Positions 25,501 to 64,000 of a stretch of DNA of 64,000 bases are shown in pieces. The stretch spans positions 2,970,501 to 3,034,500 of the forward strand of contig NC_051101.1 of assembly GCF_901709675.1 (NCBI RefSeq), written 5' to 3'. Numbering within the stretch: the first letter of the stretch is position 1; the number at the start of each line of letters is the position of its first letter. The position numbers and the translations under genes were made by a program. The notes beneath the pieces are model-generated. The model searched no databases and was not told where the DNA came from. It worked only from the letters and a program-made list of their open reading frames with translations. Origin of the DNA: Syngnathus acus (lineage: Eukaryota > Chordata > Actinopteri > Syngnathiformes > Syngnathidae).

Positions 25501-28500
25501 TTTTTTTTTTTCTAGGTTAGTGCTTCCGCATAGCCGCCCTTTTTATCGTCGATGCCTATCAGCTGGCAAGAGATCTTGTGAATCTGTTCAGCGAATTAGC
25601 ACAAACCGAGTGATAGATCCAAATACGTTTATGAGAACGCCGTCGCAATTTGACACCTAAAAAGACAACATTTGGGTTATCAGCATTGTGTGCCAAAGAC
25701 AGCTGCAGAATTCTAAACTGACACAAGAGTTGTCCTTATTTGGTAATTGTTGTCAGCATGTCCTTAAAAAACCCACACTTCCTTTTCGTCTTACTTAACC
25801 CAAAAGGCACTCACCGTGACAATGCACTTGATGCGGTTCTTCCCTCCGTCGTTCCTTACAACTCTTTTCTTTTTGCTCGGTTCCTCTTGTTCCAGTTGCC
25901 AGTAGTGCTGCTAACTTCTCCCTTTTCTGACTCTCTCCTTGTGACTCAGGCTTCCTCTTTCCAGCTGCTAGACCCTCCCCCTGTGCTTTTCAGACTGGAT
26001 AAGGAATGACAGCATCCTTTCAAACAAGTTCTGTCTCGTTTGACTTGGGCTCAGGACCTGTGGAGTACAATGTAAACAGCACCTCACTCTCTGGATCACT
26101 ATGAACTGTCCAGTCAGACTCCTCCCCCTACCCCCCGCCCCCTTACTGCTCCCCTTTCTCTCTGGATTCTTGCAGCATTCTTCATTCAATGACATCAACC
26201 TCTCTCCTCGCCTCTCCTTGTAAGGTCAGGCAGGAGTGGGGGAATGGAACAGGGCGAGAGAAGGAGGGAGAGATAATGGATCCAAAGAGGCATGATTAGG
26301 TACGGATAGTAACTTGTTAGGAACGCTTCCAAAGTTTTCCATATCAAATTGCTCAAATTGACAAAACTGGTGCAGAAAGAAGAAGGTTACTGCGGTTGTC
26401 TTTCCGACTACTCCCAACTCTTCTAGGTTTCAACGTTAGTCAGTTGGCTAAGTGTGCTTGTTTCTAGAGAGTAAAGCCGTTTTATGACCTAGTTTCCTCC
26501 TGACAAGGCGATAATGAGTAATTGTCAGTGCTACGTGATCCCGAGTGACCATGAAAACTCTCAACTTGCATAACAACCTTAAAACACACTTAGCGACTCA
26601 CACAGCCATCACCTCTGAGTCTTGTCATTACGTCACGGCAATAAAATGATTTATGAACCCTGAAGACTCAAATGTTTTTGGCTGAATCTGAAAGAAACAT
26701 TTTTAGCTTTGGGATGAGTGATGTCATGAGAGGGGAAATGAGTTGATACTGTTCCATAAGAATTAATAAAAAAAACTTCATGGTAATGTAAGAAAAAAAA
26801 TCATCATTTCCAATTTCCATCTAACCAAAAGATCAATGTGATTGCAACACAGGAAGCATCAAATCATGACTGCAAATTTAAGGGAGTGGTTATCATTGGA
26901 ATTTGATTCCCCCCATTGTCCCGCAAGAAATGTTTCCAGTCGCATTCAACTTCCACCGTGACTGAAAAATGTGTCAAAGCGTCATGTTGAAGTTTCCTTT
27001 AGGGAAATACGTTCTTGCAGGGAATATGAGTTTCCTTTTTGCAAAGACACCAAAACGCAAACCCTTTTTTTTCAGCCAGCTGCAAGCATCCTCATGATGA
27101 CTCAAAGTTTGGATGAAGCAGCAAGACAACAACCGTGGGGTCCTGCCAGTCTGGAGGTAAGAAGGGGAGGGGAGGTGGCTACAATCAGAGCCAGACAGCC
27201 TGGAATGCCGCCAAAGTTTGGAATGAACACCCCACCCGGCCCGCCGCTCCTCCCCCATCCCGTATCCCAACATTTGTCAGCCTGGCCTCGCCACCGCTGC
27301 ACTTGCACTTCCCTTCTCATCGTTCTTTCCGCTCCTCCCTCCTCTTCACCACCATCTTCTACCTGCACTTTTGCTCCCCTTGCCCTCATCCCCTCCTCAT
27401 ATTTTACCAACAGGAGGTTGAAAATCCTCACAGCAGACTTTCCTTAGCGACAATATCATTCATAAATCTGCTCATTCAGTCATCAAACAGAAATTCCGGG
27501 CAGGATGAGGACTTTGCCTACCTGACAACATGGAAACATTTTTCCACTGCCAAACTGGCTCCCATTCAAACACACACACATAACTGCACTTCACACTTCC
27601 ACCAGTTGGTGTCAGGACAGACGCATAACAACGCGCCGCACGTACCCAGACGAAAATGCCCTGAGGGAGTCAGTCTCCCCAGATTCCCTCTCTGACAGCA
27701 AGTACATCTCGATCAGTTAGAAATGAGATAAAAGGCGGCAGGAAGTGAACCCAATGAGGTACTGACGTGCCCGATGATGAGCGTGATGGACGGCCACGAG
27801 CGTAATGGACGGCAAAACAGGCCTCGCACTTGATAAACGGCCGAGTGGATGATCTGGATGAGGACGTTCGGGACATGAGGGAAGGCTGTGTAATTACCCC
27901 CAGGGGTGCACGGAAAACTAAATACTAGAGGAGAGTCGGGAAGTTGTGGAAGCGCTGGAGTGTGCAAAAATAAACACGTGAGAAGACACTCCGACAATAG
28001 CCTCGATCACGCAGCGTAATTGCAGCATTAGAACCACAATGGCGGATGAGATGTTAATTTGTCCGTGCCGAGTACACCAAATCCAGACAAATGGGGCGTT
28101 GGCGCATATTGTGCCTCCCTTTCCACAGAGTCCATTAAGAATATGCTCTTGGAATAGAAACCAAGTCGAGCTGCTCTGCAATGTGCCGACTGGGGCCAAT
28201 TAGCGGAGCCCGGGTTTTCAAGCAAACACGGTGAAGCAGCAGCTAACTGTGATGCGGCAGTTGCCAACAGAAGTGTAAATAAATGCTTTTCATCCTTTTG
28301 CAAATATGTTCTGATGAGGGCAAATCATTTTTCATAAAGGAATTGAACGCACATGCACTTTTTTCATGACGAAATGACCCCCCCCCTTTCCCCTCACTTC
28401 ATATGCCCTTTCCCTAAAAAACAAACCGTCCAGCATTCCCCACTAATCCCCCTCTCCTCTCCACTTGGCTCTGCTCGAGCTCTTAAAGCTTTCTCCTCCA

Positions 28501-31403
28501 CTTGTGTTTTTTCTCTCCAGTAGAGCCCAATTCAGCCCCCCCCCCCTGCCGCGTCTTACAGCCCCCCCCCACACACACTTAACTAACTTTGCGGCTCCTC
28601 CTGGGGCTAACGCGTAACACGTGACTCTAATTAACACGTACTGTAACAGTTTGAGTCGTGCGAGCGTGGATGAAAAATAAATTTGACATTTCCAGCGTCG
28701 TGTCGAGGACAGGGATTGTGTTTAAAGGAGCTATTTTCTTCTAGAGAGAGCCAACCTTTAGAATGACCCAGATAACGGGCATTTACATTTATCTGCTGGC
28801 GTATCTTTGGAGCACCTCAGCCAAAGTGTATGGAATAAATGAGTCAATCCACAAGCAGATGGATGGATAGCAACGGCGACAAGAAAGTGGAGGAGTGAGT
28901 CACTCGTGATGAAATCAAACAGGAGCATCTGTAATTTAAATTCAGCGCTGCATCATCGCCGCTGACAGTGAATGTGATGGAAGTCATCTGAGTCACTTTA
29001 GTTAGCCGCAGTCTAAACGTGCGTGGGTGAGAGTTGCAGCGTGGCGGGAGGCCCCTCGCTCTTTCTGTGTGCGTGTGTGTGTGACCGGCCAATGCATCAC
29101 GAGCGAGATTAGCATCAACAACGTTTGACCTTGCGTGGCATTGATGGCGCATGACACAGATCACAATGTTGTCACACAGGTGTGTCGCATGCTTGCACAC
29201 GTAGGCGTGGTGAGAATGGAATGGAATATGCCCCTAAATCAAATGGCTTGTACCTCCAATTCATGTGGAGTTGGGCCGCTGGAGGTAATAATAACCTTCC
29301 TCAGAAGCAATCACAAATATCAGGGGAGTATTGTTTTGAGCAGAGACTGACCTCTGCCGCAGCCTGGCCTGATCTCCTTCGCCCGAGCGGGCAACTAACA
29401 AAAAGATGTGTCACATCTATATATAAACCACAGCACGGGGATTGGCTGGATTATGTATGATTTATGTCGGGCGAGCTGCACACATCCACCGTAAAGCCTT
29501 TTATTGTCCTGCCACATCCCCACCAATGCATTTCATTTTTAATGATCTGTCTTATGAGCCTGTTCCAATGAGAAATTTGCAGGTGGGAAAATAATACTCC
29601 CAAAACCTTCACTGCACAAAATGATGCGATCATTTTTCAGCAAAAAATAAAATCGGACTTTTGAGCACTTCTCCTCCATTCGCCTCACGTTTGGCATATC
29701 AAAATGCTGATATGATTAATGATTAACGCATAGGTGTGCCTGAGGCCGCCTGTAATGAAAGGCCACTCTAAAATATGATGTTTTACTCAAATTGGGGATG
29801 ACTTTGTATTGTACAACTTCATTGGTAGTCTAATTCAATATATTGAGTTCTGAGCCAAGTTACCAAAAAAGATTACAAATTGAACCTAACACAGCGCTTA
29901 TGATTTCACGCAGCTCGGGCCCGATTAGATATTAGATGCTTTGAAATTACCCCAAAAAAAATTGTTTTCATTGTTTTTTTTTTTTTTTACTAGTAACACA
30001 TTAGACAAAACACACATAAGACAAAAATAATTAGCTGGAAGGAAATACCATGTCTTCTAAGATAAAACCCAAAGGCAGCAGGTACAATGAAAACAACAGA
30101 GGCCCCAGAATTGAACCCTGCGGAACACCATATGACTACACAAAGGTTCCGTCAGCCAAATAGGATCAAAACTGCTCAATGCTGCAACCACTTCACTAGT
30201 ATTAAAAAATCAACAATAAATTAATTAATAAATTACTATACCTTGCAATAAATCAGTTATCCGTCATTTCATTCTGCTGCATATTGAAATCAGCAATGGC
30301 CCTACACACTTGTTTTTCCTTTTTACCATGTCCACTCTCGTGAAAATCCCACACACACCATCTCAACACCTCTCTCTCGCTCACGTCTCAAGCTTTGCTT
30401 TTTTTCCTCCCAGTCCTCTGCCCATCTGTCCGTCTCGTGTTCTTTGCTCTCATTCCTTCTTTGCCACACTCACAATGTGAGTGACCACACGAATGCACCC
30501 CCTCCTCTGCACACTTGTCCTTCTCACTGTCCAGACTGTCCAGCTTGTGTCATTCTCAGCACACACCACACACACACATTTGTCATCTCCAAGAGAGAGG
30601 GCAAGACGGGGACAAAATGGAATGGGACGGGGGAGGGGGGGCTTGCAAAGACGGAAGTTCTAGATATCATGTTGGCATCGGAGGAGGAGATTGAGGACGT
30701 TGTAGGAAAAGCAAGGAATGAGTGTGGGGTGGATCAATACTGCAGGGAGGGAAGGAAAACCCTGTTTTGTGTGTGTGTGTGTGTTTTTTTCCAGGGTCTT
30801 AGGATTTCTGACGGCGTATTCATGAGGAGGGATGGAAACAGCTGCCGTGCATTGTCAGGAGAGAGAGAGAGAGAGAGAGAGGTAGAAAAAGAGTGGAAGA
30901 GGAACCCCCTATTTTAGCTCAATATTACAGCAATGCAGCGATATCCAAAACAATGGCAGCCGGCCACTCTCGGCATTGTGCTATTGATCCTCCCCCCCTC
31001 GTGGCAACCTAATACACACGCTGCCGCTCAATCTAATTGTTGTTTTTCTTTACACACGAGCCAGGCAAATATAGTAGTTAAGCATGCGCCGGCAAATGAG
31101 AGCTCGCAAACTTGCCGGCGATATTGACGACGCTTTATTTAGTCGCCAACTGCCTCCAGGCATACTGACTTACTAACCGGATCTAAGACACTGCACCGGA
31201 GAGGGAGAGAGAGAGAGTGAGAGAGTGAGAGGGAGGACGGATGAGTGGCCAGGCAAGCGCAGGAGAGAAAGAGAGAGCACAGGAGGAGGGGAGAGGGGAA
31301 AAAAACATAGCGAAGAGGAAGAGAGTCGCAGGAGGAAGAGGGAGAATGCACGGCGTCTGGCTAACTCTTCCATGCTTGTATCCAGGGCCTTTGTGAATAC
31401 ACC
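22514..31403. other. Gene-free divergent interval between zyx and fam131b
   Basis: About 8.9 kb between the zyx start (minus) and the fam131b start (plus). It must hold zyx leader exon(s) and both promoters, but no single leader could be fixed. It contains homopolymer runs (T near 25498-25512, C near 24551-24562) and short GT, GA and CA runs near 29060-29080, 30769-30783 and 30860-30881. The last 250 bases are GA-rich. Many short open frames occur; none shows domain similarity or exon structure. Confidence 0.45.
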
Positions 31404-48104
<16,701 letters not shown>

Positions 48105-50221
48105 CTTCCTGGCTGTCACATGACTCCTCCATACAAACTGACCGGGAGTCAGCCGTAATAATACAATATCTATCTATTATCCTGTTGCTTTTCAGGTGAC
48201 AAAAAAAAATAATCCGGGCAGGATGAATTGTTTTGGAAATTGTGGACTCGTGCTGATAAGGATGCAACCTGATGCAACAAACTTTGTAAGCCTTACATCC
48301 CAAAGGTAAACACATGTCGAAAGGATGAGGAGCTACACGGACATTATCATCAGGGAACAGGGGGAGGGACAAGTGTTTTGTGTGTGTGTTGGGGGGGGGA
48401 GGGGCTGTGCGGCCAATACATGCATGCGACCCCATCATCCTATAACAAAAACATATTCCAAGATTATAATAGGAATCATTTTATAAAAATGCGTGAATGG
48501 CTGAGTGAGTATAAAAAAAAGTGTTTCAATATATGATATTAACATATTTCCATCAGTGGAGGAGGGGAGAGGAGGAGGGGGGGGCGTCTTTGTTTACGTT
48601 AGAATATTGTGTTCACCTTTCTTACATCTTAATGAGTTACGGCAACAACCCCCCCCCCCACCCCGCCAGATGATGAAAATAATTTCCATGACGCCGATCC
48701 CGCTGACACACACCCGAGCGATAACACTGCACAGATTAAGGATTGTACTGTAAAGATAAGTGTGCTTCCTACTCTGTCTCACTGTATGCATGTTCCTATG
48801 GAGTACCTGAACTATACGACACTGTATAGACTTTGCACTGAACCATCGTCGGGGGCGGGACGGAGGATTGGCGGCGAATGATGGAGGGGAGAAAAAATAA
48901 GACAAAACTCTCTCTTTTCTTCATTTGCACCGATGCAATCCAACTCATCAGAGGTTGCCTTCTGGACTGTCGACGTTGGCCGAGGCCCACTCTTCAAAGT
49001 TTTCAGCAACTAAAACCCGGCTGAGCCTCACCTAATGAAGATGATGATGATTTGAATGTACTGGCCTGGATCAGAATGCTTTCCAAGGGATTTGTGTGTT
49101 GAGATGGAATTTACTGCTGGCTCATCCGCAGCACCACAATGAAATTTGGTCAGGTCCAGAAGTATGTGGACCGTGCGTTATTTTTTTTGGTGGGGGGGGG
49201 GGGGATTTTGCATTTTTTACATCACCACAAAGAAATAAAACGAGATGTCATTCAAGTGTAGACTTTCAGCTTCCGCTTAATGTCATTGTGATATTTCATT
49301 GTTCCAAATCACAATCTGACTTTCCTGGGCACGAACGAGAGCAGCGGTTTGCACCTTGGACATGATTATCATTCAGGCAGGCATTTCTTGATGGTACATT
49401 TTGAGAACGATACGCCTCGCTTCCCCGGACCTCTGCTGATGTTGCGAAAAGCCGCCTGAGAAAAGGCAAAGGAACAGAATATTCTTCCATGGCCAAGTTG
49501 GATCTCAAGCATGTTTTTATAACTTCCTGAAGACAAAAGTAAAGATTTGAGTCCCGTCAAATTGAGAACAATTTTTTTTGGACTGTCATCCTTTGGTGTC
49601 ATTCATCCTCTTCCGTAAAAGCTGAAAGTCTACAGTTCCGTCCCATCTTAATTGTTTTCTTATAGCTATGTACAAAAGCCAAACATCCTAAAACTGCTTC
49701 TGGACCTAAAAAACACAAATATCCAAATTGTAACCAGCAATAGGCGGACACAAGGCCGGTCAGCCAGTGCCAGCTCCTGTTATATAGATGTAAATAATTT
49801 AGATAACACTTTAGACTAGCAAATTATTATTTTTTTTCTTTCTTAACTTTCGGTTGGGATTTCACCACAATTTTGACCCGCATTCATCCTTTCTGCGTCG
49901 GTTCCATGAAAAACAAGCTCGTGTGGGTCTAGCTAGCGCCTACGAAGGACGCGCGCTGCCCAATCAGCCAATCAGGGAATAGAGGAGGCGGAGCTAAAGG
50001 CGTCTTCCTTGACGTGTTGATTACTGTGAGGCGGTTGCTTGTGTGTGGACACATTTGCATTTCTTTGTATGATTTGGAATCTTGCCCTGTGAGGAACAGA
50101 GGGGCGGGCGGCGTTCAAGAAACTTTCTGTCTTTTCTCTGTCGGGGAGAATCTTCTCCTCATGTTGTTGATTGTGTGAGAAACTTTGAAGATACAGTATA
50201 TATACTGTATATACACACACA

Positions 50222-50262
<41 letters not shown>

Positions 50263-52008
50263 AAAACAAAACAGCAATTTACTGACTTGAATGAATTGAT
50301 GTATTGATGGCTTCTTTATGCAATGTGGGAACAATGTTTATTTTTCTACTCAAAATCCCTAAAGCTAGAATACGTGTCATGGGTGTAAAGTCGTGCGCGC
50401 TAAAAAAAAAAAAAAATGCTGGGTCGAAAGTAGCCCGCATTGGGTGAAGCAGCTAACGCAGCGCTGGGTCCAAAAGGGACAGAGCTGGGTTCTTTATAGC
50501 CGAGGTATTGGGTTGTTGGCAACCCATGACTCAAAAATAACTAACCCAACCTCAGGTAAAAGTAACCCAATCTGCCCAAAATCCAAAATGACCCAGCGGT
50601 TGACTTAGCAAAATGAGCCGGTATTTTTTTAGTGTGCGCTGAGAAAAAAAATAAGAAGAGTTGGGTTTCGGCATGGGTTCTGGTAAGAATGTCTTTACAC
50701 AATGGCACATATTCATTTATTTATTGAGCTATTAGGGAGGACTAGCTTGTACAGAATCAACGGTTCGATGTGACCCTTCTATGTTTTGTCGAAGGTCTCA
50801 TGATTAATTGCTGCTTTCGTTCGATACGGGCTCACCTCAAAGAGGCAACATGCATGGGTGGAGTGTGGGGAGCGGGGCAACACTGCTTCTTTTTTTTTCC
50901 CGGGGGGTGAATTCCTGCTTTTTATTTTCTTGATCCAAATCTCAATGAATGAATAAATATGAAGCCACATTGATTTGTGTGGACGTAAAGGATTTAAGGA
51001 CCATGTCTCTCTCTCCCGCTTATTTTCTATTTCTATGTTGGTGTTGTCAAAGCCGAGAAAAAAACCCATCCCTAGATTAAAACAACTGAAAACTAGCTCG
51101 GAACATTTTGAACCAAAGACTATTAAAGGCAATCAGCAGCATCAAAAACCGCAATGACTTTGTGAAATGACGCTTGTGTAGAAAAATTGGGACTCACGCG
51201 TTCTTGCTTCTGGGCTCCATTTCGTTATTGTCTTTATGCTTTTGTTTTGTTTGCCATCCTCCTCCTCCTCGTCACTCCTGCACGGGCGGACCTCCTCACA
51301 TCACTCCGACTCCTTTTCTCGTCTCCTCCTGTGGAGCAAATAAACAGACAAAGCAAAACGTCTCGTGCATATGTGCATTTGTCTCTCGTCAGCCAGCTCT
51401 GCTTTTCTTCAATTTGGGATGTTGATGATGATACTATGGCCCATTGTGCTACTGGCATTAGCTAACATTAGCATGCGTGTTTATTTTGGCCAATTCTGAA
51501 CATTTCTCGTCAAAACTCAACGATGACAAATTGAATCGTCCAACGAATGACAAGCGGTTTACATCGGCAATAATCATCAACCTTATTGACAATTTTTTTT
51601 AAGTGGATAAGCGTCAATATTGAGTAGACTGTTAAAGTGTGAATGAATAGTTAAAAAATAAATTCTTGATAATTTTCGCCATTTATTATTTTTAAAAATG
51701 ACAGACCTTTACGGGTGATTTTACAGCAATTATATGATCATAAATTGTACAATTAAATTAACCTTCATCAGTAAACAGTAAATCCTCGTTGAGGTCAAAG
51801 TTATTAAGAAGTCTATCTCAACATATTTCATGGTCGTCATTAAGCACTGCCAGTCTTTCAAGGAGCTTCTTGGTTGAGTATACGAAATCAGATTGTCAAA
51901 AGAGTTTGTGAAAGACACAGGAAGGCACCTGAAATTTGAAGAATGGGGGAAAGAAAAGTAGAAAAAGTTGGCCCGCTGAGAGCGCAAAGTTTGTGACCTG
52001 ACTCCTTC
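48105..52008. other. fam131b 3' UTR and convergent intergenic space before the clcn1 stop
   Basis: About 3.9 kb between two convergent stop codons. It contains a G run (about 49190-49204), a TA repeat (about 50225-50258) and one MITE. Several AATAAA words occur; the true polyadenylation sites cannot be selected. No further gene is supported. Confidence 0.5.
50393..50639. mobile_element. MITE with CACTAAAAAA-type ends
   Basis: Left end GTGCGCGCTAAAAAAA and, inverted, right end GCGCACACTAAAAAAA form imperfect terminal repeats about 247 bases apart. The interior carries scattered TGGGTC/TGGGTT words in the left half and ACCCA words in the right half, so it can fold on itself. Such elements are common in fish genomes. 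No coding capacity. Confidence 0.6.
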
Positions 52009-62712
<10,704 letters not shown>

Positions 62713-63474
62713 GACTTGGCGGCGTCCTCGTCGTGCGCCTTGTTCTGTCACCTGTCCGGCACAACAGACACGCTGGGCCGAGCATTAACGCCGTACCACC
62801 GATCCATCAACATCAGCCATCAAAGAGGCCGCCACTAACCGGGGAGACCTGCGCACTGTTCACAGAAGCAGCAGAGACGTGCTGCCGTGACCTCTGACCT
62901 CTGAGCGGGGTTTTAATTCAATAAAGGAAATGGAATTAAGTAACAGTAGAAAAAATGGTTCTCGTTTTTTTTCTTTTTTTTTACGAGAGCGGATTGTCCG
63001 CTACCTCCTAGCATATTTACTCAGCGAGAACAAATGTGGGAAAGACATTGAAAGCGCCATTTGTATCTTTGCTGTCTCCATCTGTCAACCTTTGCGTTTA
63101 CACTGATACAGTCATGTGACCTCGGGTGTCACTTACGCACCGGCTGGAGCGCCCCAAGGTGACCCTTGCGCAACTTTCACACGCTTCTGCAGTTGGGAGC
63201 TGGCGAATACACACGCAAATTTGTTCATTATCACGCTGCCCTTTATTCCTTGAATAAACTCCATAAAAGTAGTCAGCTTTAATGAACAGCTCATTAACCT
63301 TTTTATTTTTCCTTTCTTTTTTCCCACCACACTGCAAAAAGTCTCCTGGGACGACGAGAAAGAGGGAAATGATCCTGCATGTCGTTGCTCTGCTGGGAAT
63401 ACAAAACTGGAGTTTGATCTAATAAAAGAATCATCCAGATGCAAACACCATATACATATAAATGCGTGTGTGTG

Positions 63475-63519
<45 letters not shown>

Positions 63520-63524
63520 GCATA

Positions 63525-63595
<71 letters not shown>

Positions 63596-64000
63596 TTATA
63601 TATATATATATTTATATATATTTATATATTTATGTTTTATGTTTTATGTATTTGTTTTTGCTGGATCTATGTGCACCGTGTGGAACAGAGTTAAAATCTA
63701 ATGATTGCAGTGGTTGAAGGTCAGCGTGACCCTGAGAGTTAATTCAAAGTGTAATTGCACATTCCGGGGCTCTCTCATAAGAGTGGGCGCCGCATATTCA
63801 TAAATTTGCGCGTTTGTGTTTATGAGCTCACGACACGGCACGCCGATTGTGTGCTGAGGCCTTACAACAATATAACCCTGCCCCACAGCACAAGGTTAAT
63901 GATCAAATTTGACCCACCCGCTGGCAGATAGATCAGGAGATTATCCCGGCACTGTACGCGTGCACACACACGCGCACGAGTTCCACGAGTTACCATATGC
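62713..64000. other. Upstream region of clcn1
   Basis: Leader and promoter region of clcn1 plus flanking sequence. A T-rich run (about 62964-62981) and a long TA microsatellite are the only clear features. No second gene is supported to the window end. Confidence 0.45.
63474..63640. repeat. (CT)n followed by long (TA)n microsatellite
   Basis: A CT run (63474-63495) passes into about 145 bases of nearly pure TA with a few interruptions (GCATATATATG and TTTATA units). Low-complexity open frames here (Tyr/Ile repeats) are artefacts. Confidence 0.95.

Noticed and set aside
51187-51465. Hydrophobic plus-strand open frame after fam131b
   Set aside because: No family similarity, no splice partner and unremarkable composition; treated as chance.
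63439-63717. Overlapping open frames rich in Tyr and Ile
   Set aside because: They are translations of the TA microsatellite.

Overview
The window is vertebrate nuclear DNA, most likely from a percomorph-like teleost fish. It has multi-exon genes with short GT-AG introns, (CA)n, (CT)n and (TA)n microsatellites, a tRNA-derived SINE and fish-type hAT and pogo/Tigger-like MITEs. The species cannot be fixed from sequence alone. There are no prokaryotic, plasmid, phage or CRISPR features.

Eight protein genes were rebuilt exon by exon, checking splice sites, codon phase and similarity to remembered vertebrate families. In the seven complete genes every exon phase closes and the spliced length is a multiple of three. 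Left block (1-11 kb, genes that sit on human 12p13): the 5' end of ncapd2 (condensin I, minus, cut by the window edge), ing4 (PHD-finger chromatin reader, minus), nop2 (rRNA m5C methyltransferase, minus) and emg1 (rRNA pseudouridine N1-methyltransferase, plus). nop2 and emg1 are head to head. Right block (12-63 kb, genes of human 7q34-q35): kel (Kell-like M13 protein, minus), zyx (zyxin, minus), fam131b (plus, about 16.7 kb because of a large first intron) and clcn1 (ClC-1 muscle chloride channel, minus), convergent with fam131b. About 1.1 kb separates the two blocks.

The most interesting finding is in clcn1. Two 79-nt exons, 58212-58290 and 57745-57823, encode alternative versions of the same pore-helix segment just after the gating glutamate exon. 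Either one alone keeps the frame; both together, or neither, break it, so they should be mutually exclusive. They differ at the residue equivalent to human ClC-1 Cys277, a known slow-gating position (Cys in one, Thr in the other). Second, the Kell-like protein has KDLLH where active M13 peptidases have HExxH, and also lacks the ENxxD motif and the terminal CxxW, so it is probably a dead peptidase. Third, fam131b carries a glutamine-rich insertion, three very short 5' coding exons, a CT microsatellite acting as a polypyrimidine tract, and an inverted pair of MITEs flanking exons 2-4.

Gene-poor stretches are 17.2-18.9 kb, 22.5-31.4 kb (zyx upstream/fam131b upstream), fam131b intron 1 (31.4-40.9 kb), 48.1-52.0 kb (the two 3' ends) and 62.7-64.0 kb (upstream of clcn1).
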